Below are positions 25,120 through 34,031 of a stretch of 43,196 nt of DNA, piece after piece. The first letter of the stretch is position 1. Each line of letters starts with the position of its first letter. Where the stretch lies: the NCBI GenBank assembly GCA_003142535.1, contig PLMQ01000064.1:131568-174763 (forward strand). Reading direction: 5' to 3'. Source of the DNA: Syntrophaceae bacterium. GTDB taxonomy: Bacteria; Desulfobacterota; Syntrophia; Syntrophales; Smithellaceae. The notes beneath the pieces are model-generated. The model had not been told where the DNA came from and did not search any database. It worked only from the letters and a program-made list of their open reading frames with translations. Position numbers and translations under genes: made by a program.

Positions 25120-25616
25120 TGAGTGGTATTAATTATATAAAAGCTGAGACAGCGCAATCATCTAAAGCGATATATCCTTTGGAATATGTCGCTCCCATTT
25201 CATGTTTCCCGCCGAACCAGACCGGAGAATACATGGGAACAAGTGGGGGCAATATTATTGCCGTAAATATAAATATGGAGGTCAGTATAATGATTATGCC
25301 AGTTCAACAAACTCAGCAAGATATGTCATTAATGCGTAACGTTATATCTGCCTTATTTCGCAATAGAGATTTTCTCGGATATCAGTTGAGCTATTATAAA
25401 GGTAATTTAACAAAAAAACAATTCGACATTGTGAAAAAAAAGTATCTTGTCCCTAATAATGTTTGTGATGTTAATATCTTAGCGAATAATGTTTACACAT
25501 TAATTAAAAATACAGAACTTAATTTTGACGCAGATAAAATTTCAACAATGTTTCAATGTGATATTGATGTTGCGGAAGAAGCTCTTACAAAATTAGAAAA
25601 TAGTTTAACTACATGA
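25119..25616 (+). CDS. 165-residue protein of unknown function (element B cargo)
   Basis: Begins at the ATG of a TAATG overlap and ends in an ATGA overlap with the following gene. The first 55 residues look irregular with scattered Pro, Gly and Asn; the rest is helical (MRNVISALFRNRDFLGYQL; CDIDVAEEALTKLEN near the end). No signal peptide, membrane segment or recognised motif. An internal ATG at 25278 with GGAGG upstream is a possible alternative start giving about 112 residues. Confidence 0.7.
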   Translation: MSGINYIKAETAQSSKAIYPLEYVAPISCFPPNQTGEYMGTSGGNIIAVNINMEVSIMIMPVQQTQQDMSLMRNVISALFRNRDFLGYQLSYYKGNLTKKQFDIVKKKYLVPNNVCDVNILANNVYTLIKNTELNFDADKISTMFQCDIDVAEEALTKLENSLTT

Positions 25617-26029
25617 CTGAATTCGTGAGAGTTGGCGAGTCAATTGAAGGATTAAAAATAGAAGGATGTTCCCGTGATCTTTTAAGTGACATGGGACTTT
25701 GTCGTTATAAAGATAAAGATTATAATCGTTATATTGCCTCTTTTAACGTAAAATCAAGAATCGTATCAAAAATACCCCAAAATATACAAAAGATTGATGA
25801 CGCCGCACATTGCGATTCAAAGGATGAGTTAACCTGCGATAAAGTTTTTATTCATTCCCTTAGTCACAAATATTCTTCAAAGGCCTCAAGTAATATTTCT
25901 GCAAGACATGGTGCAAATTTATGGCGTTTTCCCAAACAAACAAATGTAAAAATTACTCTACCTCATCACGAACTACAAAATGCTATAAGCAAAAGAGAAA
26001 CAAAACAGCTTGGTATTTCAAAAAAATAA
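25613..26029 (+). CDS. 138-residue protein of unknown function (element B cargo)
   Basis: Starts in an ATGA overlap with the previous stop codon, so it is translationally coupled. Cys- and His-containing segments (EGCSRDLLSDMGLCRYKDKD, HSLSHKY, LPHHEL) are present but no known metal-binding or catalytic pattern emerges. The C-terminus is basic (KRETKQLGISKK). It is the last cargo gene before the transposase, 70 bp upstream. Family unknown. Confidence 0.68.
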   Translation: MTEFVRVGESIEGLKIEGCSRDLLSDMGLCRYKDKDYNRYIASFNVKSRIVSKIPQNIQKIDDAAHCDSKDELTCDKVFIHSLSHKYSSKASSNISARHGANLWRFPKQTNVKITLPHHELQNAISKRETKQLGISKK

Positions 26030-26093
26030 TCCCAAAAAATATTTATTTAAACTGAAAATAATGCTTGCTATTGTGGTTTTCCTGTGTTATGTA
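26025..26093 (+). promoter_or_regulatory. Upstream region of the element B transposase
   Basis: AATAATCCCAAAAAAT (26025-26040) and AAAATAATGCTTG (about 26055-26067) recur at nearly the same spacing (35 versus 36 bp) upstream of the element A transposase (11045-11088). A weak promoter TTGCTA (26065-26070), 17 bp, TATGTA (26088-26093) would put the transcript start at or beyond the ATG, so the message may be leaderless or come from the upstream operon. Confidence 0.5.
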
Positions 26094-26099
26094 TAAGCC

Positions 26100-26954
26100 A
26101 TGAACAAGCTAACTTTAGATAAACGAGTCCAAATCCTGAACATGCTTTGCGAGGGTTCTTCCATGCGATCTATTTCTCGCGTGGTTGGCATTTCCATTAA
26201 TACGGTTGTTAAGCTATTAGTGGACGCGGGAAAGGCTTGTGCTGCGTACCATGATGAACATGTCCGTAACCTCAAATGCAAACGTATTCAATGCGACGAG
26301 ATTTGGGCTTTTTGTTATGCTAAACAGAAGAACGTAGAAACCGCAAAAAAAGTTGTTTACGGTGCTAGTGATGTTTGGAACTGGACAAGTTTAGACGCTG
26401 ATTCAAAGCTGATCTGTAATTGGGTTGTGGGTAGTCGTGATGCTAGTTATGCATACGCCTTAATGCACGATCTATGTAGTCGCCTCACTAACCGTGTCCA
26501 ACTTACAACAGACGGTCACAAGGCATATTTAGAAGCTGTTGAAAGTGCATTCGGTGGTGATATTGATTACGCACAACTTGTTAAACTTTATGGTGACACA
26601 CCGGAATCAGCAAAAGGGAAATATAGTCCTGCTGAATGTAATGGCTCCCTAAAAAAAGTAATTGAAGGAAAACCTGATAAAAAAGACATAAGTACATCTT
26701 ATGTTGAACGTCAAAATCTAACCATGCGTATGTCTATGCGCCGTTTTACACGCTTAACCAATGGCTTTTCAAAGAAATTAGAAAACCATGAACACGCTCT
26801 CGCGCTCTATTTTGTTTATTATAACTTTGTACGGATTCATAAGACTTTGCGTGTTACTCCTGCTATGGCAGCAGGGATAACTGATAAACTTTTTGAAATG
26901 GCAGACATTGTAAAAATCGCTGATGATTATTTAGAAAAACAAAATTCAAACTGA
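26100..26954 (+). CDS. IS1-like DDE transposase (element B)
   Basis: 284 residues, homologous over its whole length to the element A enzyme. The N-terminal HTH ([20 protein letters not shown]) is followed by catalytic D66 (QCDEIW), D138 (TTDGH) and E203 (YVERQN), and the blocks [12 protein letters not shown] and [10 protein letters not shown]. No ribosome binding site precedes ATG 26100. The stop codon TGA (26952-26954) lies inside the right terminal repeat, so the end sequence is partly coding. The frame is intact and the enzyme may be active. Confidence 0.9.
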   Translation: MNKLTLDKRVQILNMLCEGSSMRSISRVVGISINTVVKLLVDAGKACAAYHDEHVRNLKCKRIQCDEIWAFCYAKQKNVETAKKVVYGASDVWNWTSLDADSKLICNWVVGSRDASYAYALMHDLCSRLTNRVQLTTDGHKAYLEAVESAFGGDIDYAQLVKLYGDTPESAKGKYSPAECNGSLKKVIEGKPDKKDISTSYVERQNLTMRMSMRRFTRLTNGFSKKLENHEHALALYFVYYNFVRIHKTLRVTPAMAAGITDKLFEMADIVKIADDYLEKQNSN

Positions 26955-26963
26955 TACACTACC
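26946..26963 (-). repeat. Right terminal inverted repeat of element B
   Basis: TCAAACTGATACACTACC, followed at once by the second GAATTGTT copy (26964-26971). It overlaps the last codons of the transposase. Confidence 0.88.
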
Positions 26964-26978
26964 GAATTGTTATATTTT

Positions 26979-27007
26979 TTGACATTGTCTATTTTTCAGG
27001 TTATGAT
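26979..27007 (+). promoter_or_regulatory. Near-consensus promoter with no clear gene
   Basis: TTGACA (26979-26984), 17-bp spacer, TATGAT (27002-27007), 8 bp beyond the element B target duplication. Downstream, 27008-27236 has only very short frames (for example 15 codons from ATG 27064) and a small hairpin GGATCA-TCTA-TGATCC at about 27055-27070. It may start a small RNA or be a chance match; otherwise I see nothing in this stretch. Confidence 0.4.
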
Positions 27008-27235
27008 TTTTATTGGATAAGAAATACAAACACTTTGCATTATAATAAATAAATGGATCATCTATGATCCAGAAGTTGATAAGAGCATTTCCAGAATATT
27101 TCTGCTCATGAAATATTCTTCATTACTTAAAAGCGTCTTTGCAAGAACTCTTAGATACAGCAGACAAACTGTTATAAGAACAGAACAGAAAAAATGGAAG
27201 AAAATAACTACTAACAAAAAATATTAATTTTTTAA

Positions 27236-27313
<78 letters not shown>

Positions 27314-27334
27314 ACATGTTGAAAATTGCTGAGG

Positions 27335-27363
27335 TTATTACCATCATAGTATGCCTCTGTCAA
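27335..27363 (-). promoter_or_regulatory. Probable promoter of tRNA-Pro
   Basis: Reading leftward: TTGACA (27363-27358), 17 bp, TAATAA (27340-27335), about 22 bp before the tRNA. The rest of 27364-27577 shows no gene; it precedes the transglycosylase gene. Confidence 0.7.
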
Positions 27364-27577
27364 GAACAAACGAATATTATTGAATCATCTTCTTTTCTTA
27401 AAGATATTGCCTCACAAACTCGATATATAATACATATGCAAACGGAATTTATCGGTTAGTCTGATGTCATTAGAAATCAGAAAAAACCGGTAATAAAATT
27501 TTTATATTATGGTGATAATGAATATTGCTCAAAAAATATATCTTGAAGTAATGACTACAATAAAGTAAAATTAGACT

Positions 27578-28198
27578 ATGTTTAATAAATTACATATAAA
27601 TTTTACCTTTAACGGAAATATTTATCTAACAACGCTCCTTGCCGTGTTTATTATTTCCATATTCATGGCATTCAATTTTGCCCACGCCGATATTTATAAA
27701 TATGTTGACAATGAAGGCGTTCTGCATCTCACCAATATGCCATCCATACCTAATGCCAAATACGTTCTTATTTTGAGAGAAAAAAGAATTCTTTTCCGTT
27801 CGAATATAGATATAAATAGATTTGATCAGATTATTACTAAAATGGCCGAAAAATATAAAATTGATTCGGCGCTAATCAAAGCTGTTATTAAAGCAGAATC
27901 GAACTTTAATCATCACGCGATTTCGCCCGTCGGCGCTCAGGGATTAATGCAACTCATGCCGGCAACGGCTTCTCAATTGCAGGTAGAAGATGCGTTTCAT
28001 CCGGAAAAAAATATTGAAGGTGGTGTGCGCTACCTCAAGTATCTGCTCAATAATTATCGTGGAAATTTAGTGCTTGCGCTTGCCGCCTATAATGCCGGAG
28101 AAAGAACAGTAGCAAAATACAATAACAGTGTCCCCCCCTACCGGGAAACAAGAAATTATGTTAAAAACGTCTTGAGCTATTATAATTCTTTCAAATAG
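27578..28198 (+). CDS. Small lytic transglycosylase with DUF4124-like N-terminus
   Basis: 206-residue exported peptidoglycan lytic transglycosylase. A hydrophobic segment (about 18-35) ending AHADIYKYVDNEG merges signal peptide and a DUF4124-type start; the SLT domain follows with catalytic Glu in VIKAESNFN, the GAQGLMQLMPATA motif and LALAAYNAGE. It is shorter than Slt70 but usual for deltaproteobacterial SLT proteins. It is convergent with the ComEA-like gene, 9 bp away, with no clear terminator. Confidence 0.88.
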   Translation: MFNKLHINFTFNGNIYLTTLLAVFIISIFMAFNFAHADIYKYVDNEGVLHLTNMPSIPNAKYVLILREKRILFRSNIDINRFDQIITKMAEKYKIDSALIKAVIKAESNFNHHAISPVGAQGLMQLMPATASQLQVEDAFHPEKNIEGGVRYLKYLLNNYRGNLVLALAAYNAGERTVAKYNNSVPPYRETRNYVKNVLSYYNSFK

Positions 28199-28207
28199 TT
28201 TTCACCG

Positions 28208-28756
28208 CTATTCCACAAACAGATACTTTCTAAATTTTGACAGTTTCTTTTCTTTTATTCCCTTTATTTGAGTCAATTCTTCGATTTTATTAAAACGACC
28301 TATTCTCTTTCTAAACTCTAATATTTTTTGTGCTGTTTTCTCGCCAATTCCCGGTATTAAAAGCAGATCATCTTCTGTTGCCCGGTTAATATTAATAGGC
28401 ATTCCCAGCGCAAGCCTGTCAACATTATCTATTTTTGCAGTTTTGACTGAATTATCAGAGCCGGAATCAATTTCTATTTTTATTCCATTTTTAAGTACAA
28501 AATCTTTTTGGGCACCTAAATGGATTCCCGTTGAAAGCAACAACTGATTAAAAGTTGATTGTGGCGCGACAAAATAAACTCCCTTATTTGTATTTCTCTG
28601 GACGATTTTTACTGCTAAAGAATTGCCGGATTGGTTGGCATATTTCGGGATTTTATAGTCAAAGAAAGAATGGGAAAAAACACTAATAAAGGGAATAATC
28701 GCTAAAAGAAAAAATATAGCAACTAATCCCTTTATTTGTTTTTCTAATATGTACAT
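28208..28756 (-). CDS. ComEA-like helix-hairpin-helix protein
   Basis: 182 residues: one N-terminal membrane segment (about 9-29), a middle region resembling a SLBB-like or linker domain, and a C-terminal double helix-hairpin-helix (ININRATEDDLLLIPGIGEK; IGRFNKIEELTQIKGI). ComEA proteins bind DNA at the cell surface during uptake, but no other competence gene is in the window. It is the last gene of the leftward tilS-to-lysC run. Confidence 0.82.
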   Translation of the reverse strand: MYILEKQIKGLVAIFFLLAIIPFISVFSHSFFDYKIPKYANQSGNSLAVKIVQRNTNKGVYFVAPQSTFNQLLLSTGIHLGAQKDFVLKNGIKIEIDSGSDNSVKTAKIDNVDRLALGMPININRATEDDLLLIPGIGEKTAQKILEFRKRIGRFNKIEELTQIKGIKEKKLSKFRKYLFVE

Positions 28757-28765
28757 TATTTTCGA

Positions 28766-29989
28766 TTATGAAGATTTTTTTTCCAAACCGAAAGCATCAT
28801 GGAGCACCATTACGGCAAGCTCTGTATATTTTCTCTGAATAACGCAGGAAATTTTAATTTCCGACGTGCTAATCATCATTATGTTGATGCCTTCATCGGC
28901 CAGTGTGGAAAACATTTTTGCAGCAACACCGGAATGGCTTGCCATTCCGACACCGATTATAGATACCTTGGATACCTGATCATCAATCTCGACCTTTTTT
29001 GCAACAACTGCTTTTGCTGTATCCTGAATAATCTTTTCCGCTTCTTTTAAATCCTTCTTAGAAACAGTAAAAGTGACATCGGTAAAACCTTCCAGACTGA
29101 CATTTTGTATAATCATATCCACGATTATATTTTTCTCAGACAATGGCGTAAATAACTTAGCAGCTACTCCCGGCTTATCCGGAACATGAACCACTGTAAT
29201 TTTGGCTTGATCACGATCATAAGTTATACCTGATACTACTTCTCTTTCCATATCTTTGTCCTCCTTGGTTACAAGTGTTCCTCCTTCATCGGAAAAAGTT
29301 GATTTCACGTAAACAGGAACATCATATTTTTTAGCCATTTCCACTGAACGCGGCTGTAATACCTTCGCACCGGTCATAGCCATTTCGAGCATTTCATCAT
29401 AAGAAATTCTATCCAGTCGCCTTGCCTTGTTGCATATATTGGGATCAGTCGTATAAACACCATCGACATCTGTATAAATATCGCATTGATCTGCATTTAA
29501 TACTGCTGCCAGTGCCACGGCACTTGTATCGGAACCACCACGTCCCAGTGTTGTTATGTTATTGTCCTTATCTACCCCCTGAAATCCGGCAACAACAACA
29601 ATCGTTCCCTGCTTGAGTTCGCTTTTTACTATTTCAGTATCAACAACCAGAATTCTGGCTTTTTTATGGGCATTATCTGTTAAGAATTTAATCTGGGATC
29701 CCAGAAATGATTTTGCCGGATAACCCATCGAGTTTAAAATCATTGCCAACAGGGTTACAGTAACCTGCTCACCTGTTGATATTAAAGCATCATATTCCCT
29801 GCCGTCAGGTGATTCTACCGCATTATGAGCAAGGGCAATCAGCTTGTCCGTTTCACCGGCCATTGCCGATAAAACTACAACCACATCATTTCCCGCTTTT
29901 TTTTCACGGATTACTTTTGCGGCAACATTCTTTATTTTCTCGATGTCAGCAACCGATGTTCCTCCAAATTTCTGAACAACCAAAGCCAT
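28766..29989 (-). CDS. lysC: Aspartate kinase
   Basis: 407-residue cytosolic enzyme phosphorylating aspartate, the first step to lysine, threonine, methionine and diaminopimelate. The kinase domain has KFGGTSV at the start, and [13 protein letters not shown]; two ACT domains at the C-terminus (about 265 onward; [20 protein letters not shown] in the second) imply feedback control by lysine and/or threonine. ATG 29989 follows GGAGG. It is a monofunctional, single-chain form of normal length. It starts 5 bp after tsaE. Confidence 0.95.
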   Translation of the reverse strand: MALVVQKFGGTSVADIEKIKNVAAKVIREKKAGNDVVVVLSAMAGETDKLIALAHNAVESPDGREYDALISTGEQVTVTLLAMILNSMGYPAKSFLGSQIKFLTDNAHKKARILVVDTEIVKSELKQGTIVVVAGFQGVDKDNNITTLGRGGSDTSAVALAAVLNADQCDIYTDVDGVYTTDPNICNKARRLDRISYDEMLEMAMTGAKVLQPRSVEMAKKYDVPVYVKSTFSDEGGTLVTKEDKDMEREVVSGITYDRDQAKITVVHVPDKPGVAAKLFTPLSEKNIIVDMIIQNVSLEGFTDVTFTVSKKDLKEAEKIIQDTAKAVVAKKVEIDDQVSKVSIIGVGMASHSGVAAKMFSTLADEGINIMMISTSEIKISCVIQRKYTELAVMVLHDAFGLEKKSS

Positions 29990-29994
29990 TTGTA

Positions 29995-30480
29995 TTAACC
30001 TCCGCTTTTGTTATCTAAGGCAAATTCTTTGAGCCTTTCTTTCAGGCCTTTAATGGTAATTTTTCTCTCATTTTCATCAATGTATTCAAAATTTATGCGG
30101 AACGCGTTACCCGGAATAATTTTATCAATTTTTTCCGCCCATTCTATAACTAAGACACCTTTACCGGAAAAATATTCTTCATAACCTAAATCATCCAGGT
30201 CTTCATAACCGCGAAGCCGATAAACGTCAAAGTGATAAAGTTTACATCTTCCCGGATACTCATTGATTAAAGTGAATGTAGGACTGGTTATCGGATACTT
30301 ATCGCTGATTCCCAGTCCACGAGCCAGTCCACCGGTAAAGCAAGTTTTACCGGAACCAAGCTCGCCCGATAATGCTAATATATCACCCTCTCTTATTTTT
30401 TCTCCGATACATTTTCCCAATTGGGTAGTTTCATTAGCACTGCAGGTTATAATTTCCAGCTCTTTCTTTTCCTGTTTCAT
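29995..30480 (-). CDS. tsaE: tRNA threonylcarbamoyladenosine biosynthesis ATPase TsaE
   Basis: 161-residue P-loop ATPase required with TsaB and TsaD for t6A37 formation on ANN-decoding tRNAs. Walker A GELGSGKT is at residues 39-46, and the family segments [12 protein letters not shown] and HFDVYRL follow, with VIEWAEK near 110. ATG 30480 is chosen; a TTG one codon upstream is the alternative. It lies between acpS and lysC on one strand. Confidence 0.93.
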   Translation of the reverse strand: MKQEKKELEIITCSANETTQLGKCIGEKIREGDILALSGELGSGKTCFTGGLARGLGISDKYPITSPTFTLINEYPGRCKLYHFDVYRLRGYEDLDDLGYEEYFSGKGVLVIEWAEKIDKIIPGNAFRINFEYIDENERKITIKGLKERLKEFALDNKSGG

Positions 30481-30496
30481 CAAAACTCGCGGCTAT

Positions 30497-30892
30497 CTAG
30501 CACTTTATTATATTTTTTTCCAATAAAACAATGGCCGTTGCATAGTTATCAGTATGTGTTAAACTCAAATGAGTTTTCGTGATGCATCTCTTTTCAATTT
30601 GTTTTTTGGCTTCACCGCGGAGAGCCAAATCAGGTTTTCCATTATTATCATGAACTACTTCGATTTCTCTTAATTTAACACCCATACCCAAACCAATACC
30701 CAGCGCTTTAAGAAATGATTCCTTGGCCGCAAATCTGGCCGCAAAATGGATTGATGCCTTGGCGTGTCTTTCACAGTATTTGATCTCTCCATTCGAGAAT
30801 ACACGCTGCAAAAATTTGGATCCCCATCTGGTGATAATCTTTTCTATACGATTATTCTCCACTAAATCAATTCCAATACCGTAAATCATCAT
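30497..30892 (-). CDS. acpS: Holo-[acyl-carrier-protein] synthase
   Basis: 131-residue phosphopantetheinyl transferase that activates acyl carrier protein. Signature GIGIDLVENNRIEK at the N-terminus and FAAKESFLKALG in the middle contain the magnesium-binding Asp and Glu. Two adjacent ATGs (30892 and 30889) lie behind AAAAGG. In related genomes an nnrD gene often sits between acpS and tsaE; here it is absent. Confidence 0.94.
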   Translation of the reverse strand: MMIYGIGIDLVENNRIEKIITRWGSKFLQRVFSNGEIKYCERHAKASIHFAARFAAKESFLKALGIGLGMGVKLREIEVVHDNNGKPDLALRGEAKKQIEKRCITKTHLSLTHTDNYATAIVLLEKNIIKC

Positions 30893-30899
30893 CTACCTT

Positions 30900-32093
30900 T
30901 TAAGAATGGAGTATTTTATCCGTTATAGCTGCTACTTTTTTCATATAGACAACATCATGCACACGGATGATATGACAACCGTTCATTATTGCCGCAGTCA
31001 TTGAAGCAGCCGTGCCTTCTATTCTCTGATGCGGTTCCCCACCCAATACTTTGCCGATAAAAGACTTTCTTGACGTACCGATGACAATGGGCAACCCCAA
31101 TTCTGTCAGCTCGGCAAGATTTCTGATAATTCGAAAATTATCCTCCGGTGTTTTACCAAAACCGATACCGGGATCTATGGCTATGCTTTCTTTAGCAATA
31201 CCAGCCGCCAAAGCCCGGTCTTTGCTTTTTTTCAGATAGGCAATAATTTCACTCATTAAATTATTATAAACTAAATCTCCTTTTTGCATATGGGGGGGGG
31301 TTCCTCTCATATGCATAAGGATTAAGGCGGCATTCGCATCCCTTACCGTTTTGGCCATCTTTTTATCGCCATGAAGTGAGCTGATATCGTTTACTATTTC
31401 TGCACCGGCAGCAATTGCCTGAACGGCCACCCCTGCTTTTGTTGTATCAATGGAAATCGGTATTTTAATTTGCTTCACCAGACTTTCCACTACGGAAATT
31501 ACCCGTTTTAATTCGTCTCTAAGTGATATGGATTTTGCGCCCGGACGTGTTGATTCTCCCCCGACATCAATAATATCGGCACCTTCGTCAACCATCTGCA
31601 ATCCATGATCTATTGCCTTTTGCTGATTGTAAAAAAGCCCTCCATCAGAGAAAGAATCAGGTGTTACATTTAATATGCCCATCACCTGAGTTTTTCCCCC
31701 CATCTTTATATTCCTGCGGGATGTTTTCCAGTTATATTCTCTTTGTCCGCTATTTGTTATTATTTCCAGGATGTCTTGCGCAAGCTTATTCAATCCGAAA
31801 GGCTGTTTTTCGATTTTCTTCGCCATAGCCGTGATTTGCTTGATTGTGCCTATGATCAAGATACGGCTCGAATCAATACTACAGGCAACACTTCCGCGGG
31901 CGACTGCGGCATCTCCACCCAAAGACAACATCTCCTGCTTGATAATATTCGCAATTTTGCAGGGTTGTTTTTCAATTAAAATATTAAGATTAATTGTTTT
32001 TGGTGTCATTGCATCTATCCCGTAGGGATCGACACCGATTTTCTTAAAAACTGCTATGGCCTCAGCGGAATCTTTAATATTGATTATTTTCAC
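30900..32093 (-). CDS. folP: Dihydropteroate synthase with N-terminal extension
   Basis: 397 residues; makes dihydropteroate from hydroxymethyldihydropterin diphosphate and p-aminobenzoate in folate synthesis. The DHPS signatures MGILNVTPDSFSDGG, DVGGESTRPGA and GTSRKSFIG place the catalytic barrel at about 135-397. The first about 130 residues are an extra domain, longer than the roughly 280-residue Escherichia coli enzyme; such extensions are known in deltaproteobacterial and archaeal-type DHPS. The start is GTG 32093. glmM, a common neighbour of folP, is absent here. Confidence 0.93.
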   Translation of the reverse strand: MKIINIKDSAEAIAVFKKIGVDPYGIDAMTPKTINLNILIEKQPCKIANIIKQEMLSLGGDAAVARGSVACSIDSSRILIIGTIKQITAMAKKIEKQPFGLNKLAQDILEIITNSGQREYNWKTSRRNIKMGGKTQVMGILNVTPDSFSDGGLFYNQQKAIDHGLQMVDEGADIIDVGGESTRPGAKSISLRDELKRVISVVESLVKQIKIPISIDTTKAGVAVQAIAAGAEIVNDISSLHGDKKMAKTVRDANAALILMHMRGTPPHMQKGDLVYNNLMSEIIAYLKKSKDRALAAGIAKESIAIDPGIGFGKTPEDNFRIIRNLAELTELGLPIVIGTSRKSFIGKVLGGEPHQRIEGTAASMTAAIMNGCHIIRVHDVVYMKKVAAITDKILHS

Positions 32094-32164
32094 AAGAATA
32101 TCTCAAGCTCAAATATTTTAAAGATAAATTGCTCTCAGCAGATATTTCTAAATTATAATTTTTA

Positions 32165-33973
32165 TCAGCTTACGGATTCCTTCGGTAAAGAATCACCAAT
32201 CAAGGCATCAATTTCCGCACCGTTTAATACTTCTTTTTCCAGAAGCTCTCCTGCTATTTTATGCATAATATCGATATGATCATTAAGCAGTTTTTTTGCC
32301 TTGTCGTAATTCCGCATGACTAAAGACATGACTTCGACATCAATATTTTTCGCGGTTTCTTCGCTATAATCTTTATGTGTTGCAAATTCTCTTCCGAGAA
32401 ATATCTGTTCCTCTTTTTTTCCATAACTCAATGGCCCCAGTTTTTCACTCATTCCCCACTCGCAAACCATTTTTCTGGCTAGATTTGTCGCCCGTTCAAT
32501 GTCATTGCCGGCACCTGTAGTAAAGTCATGTAAAATTATCTCCTCTGCTGCTCTCCCACCGAGAAGAATAGCTATATTATTATCTAAAAATTCCCGTGGA
32601 TAAGTATGTTTTTCATCTATCGGTAACTGCTGCGTTAAACCCAACGCGCGACCTCTGGGAATAATGGTTACTTTATGAATAGGATCGGTGCCCGGCATTA
32701 AACGGGCGACAAGAGCGTGCCCTGTTTCATGATATGCCGTATTGCGCTTTTCCAGATCACTGATGACCATGCTCTTTCTTTCCGTACCCATTAATATTTT
32801 ATCTTTGGCAAATTCGAAATCGCTCATATTGACTTTTTCTTTATTGTCTCTGGCGGCATTAAGCACAGCTTCATTAACCAGATTCTCAATATCGGCACCT
32901 GATGTTCCGGGCGTACCTCTGGCTAAAATAGCAAAATTAACATCTTCCGCAATGGGCGCTTTACGCGCATGAACTTCAAAAATTTTTTCCCTGCCTTTTA
33001 CATCGGGCAGCGGTACAATTACCTGCCTGTCAAAACGTCCGGGACGCAGTAATGCCGGATCGAGAACATCGGGACGGTTTGTAGCAGCAATGAGTATCAC
33101 GCCTTCGTTAGATTCGAACCCATCCATTTCTACCAGCAACTGATTGAGCGTTTGCTCTCTTTCATCGTGCCCGCCACCTAATCCGGCACCACGATGACGA
33201 CCAACCGCATCAATTTCATCAATAAATATAATACAGGGCGCATTTTTCTTGGCCTGGCCGAACAAGTCACGTACACGTGATGCTCCAACACCGACAAACA
33301 TTTCCACAAAATCTGAACCGCTGATACTCAAAAAGGGAACTTCCGCTTCGCCGGCTATAGCACGCGCCAAAAGTGTCTTCCCTGTTCCCGGAGGGCCGAC
33401 CAACAGCAACCCCTTGGGAATTCTTCCACCCAGCCTTGTATATTTTTTGGGGTCTTTTAAGAAATCTATTACCTCTTCCAATTCCGCCTTGGCTTCATCA
33501 ATACCCGCAACATCTTGAAAAGTCACCTTTTTTGTCTTATCGGTGATCAGACGTGCGCGGCTCTTGCCAAAAGCCATTGCTTTTCCGCCGCCGGCCTGCA
33601 TCTGACGCATAAAAAAAATCCAAACACCTATTAATAGAATCATGGGAAACCATGATACCAGCAGAGTCATATACCAGGGTGATTCTTCCGGCGGTTTAGC
33701 CGTAATTTTCACACCCTTTTCTCTGAATTGTGTAACTAGTTTTTCGTCTTTCGGAGCAAACGTTTTAAAAACGTTGCCATTGGTCAGTTTACCGGTAATA
33801 TTTTCACCTTGAATAGTTACTTCGCTGATCTGGCCACTTTCCAAATAAGAAATCATTTCACTGTAAATCATGTCCTTTTGTGGTGTTTTTGGCTGATTAA
33901 AAAACTGCCAGACAAGCAAAAATACAAGAAGGACGGTAAGTACAAGCGCAATATTTTTTTGAAACGGGTTCAA
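32165..33973 (-). CDS. ftsH: ATP-dependent zinc metalloprotease FtsH
   Basis: 602-residue membrane AAA+ protease. Two membrane helices (about 7-25 and 102-122) flank the periplasmic domain; Walker A GPPGTGKT is at 193-200, the second region of homology [17 protein letters not shown] follows, and the zinc motif HETGH lies near residue 417. The start is TTG 33973, 8 nt after GGAG; no ATG is available near the N-terminus. It follows tilS by 58 bp on the same strand, a common pairing. Confidence 0.96.
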   Translation of the reverse strand: MNPFQKNIALVLTVLLVFLLVWQFFNQPKTPQKDMIYSEMISYLESGQISEVTIQGENITGKLTNGNVFKTFAPKDEKLVTQFREKGVKITAKPPEESPWYMTLLVSWFPMILLIGVWIFFMRQMQAGGGKAMAFGKSRARLITDKTKKVTFQDVAGIDEAKAELEEVIDFLKDPKKYTRLGGRIPKGLLLVGPPGTGKTLLARAIAGEAEVPFLSISGSDFVEMFVGVGASRVRDLFGQAKKNAPCIIFIDEIDAVGRHRGAGLGGGHDEREQTLNQLLVEMDGFESNEGVILIAATNRPDVLDPALLRPGRFDRQVIVPLPDVKGREKIFEVHARKAPIAEDVNFAILARGTPGTSGADIENLVNEAVLNAARDNKEKVNMSDFEFAKDKILMGTERKSMVISDLEKRNTAYHETGHALVARLMPGTDPIHKVTIIPRGRALGLTQQLPIDEKHTYPREFLDNNIAILLGGRAAEEIILHDFTTGAGNDIERATNLARKMVCEWGMSEKLGPLSYGKKEEQIFLGREFATHKDYSEETAKNIDVEVMSLVMRNYDKAKKLLNDHIDIMHKIAGELLEKEVLNGAEIDALIGDSLPKESVS

Positions 33974-34031
33974 GATTTTTCTCCTTAAATTAATTATTAT
34001 TGTAGAGCTTTATAATAATATCGAAATTATC

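Larger units (their letters stand above)
24398..26963. mobile_element. Element B: IS1-like element with passenger operon
   Basis: A complete 2566-bp element with terminal inverted repeats of 18 bp (24398-24415, GGCAGTGTATCAGTTTGA, and 26946-26963) that match at 17 positions, and an 8-bp target duplication. The transposase lies at the right end, with its stop codon inside the right repeat. Upstream, on the same strand, four short passenger genes are closely packed. It sits between the tRNA-Leu promoter and tRNA-Pro. The stretch 24416-24640 carries no gene; it holds a direct repeat TAAAATATTGC (24461-24471, 24506-24516) and the inverted pair GTGCTTTT/AAAAGCAC (24545-24552, 24595-24602), possible regulatory sites for the operon. 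Confidence 0.87.

Noticed and set aside
10306-26963. Elements A and B as the two ends of one composite transposon mobilising 10306-26963
   Set aside because: Each element has its own paired ends and its own, different target duplication, so they moved separately; the DNA between is core chromosome.
27055-27070. Small hairpin GGATCATCTATGATCC considered as a terminator
   Set aside because: Only 6 bp, no U-tract on either strand, and no gene ends beside it.
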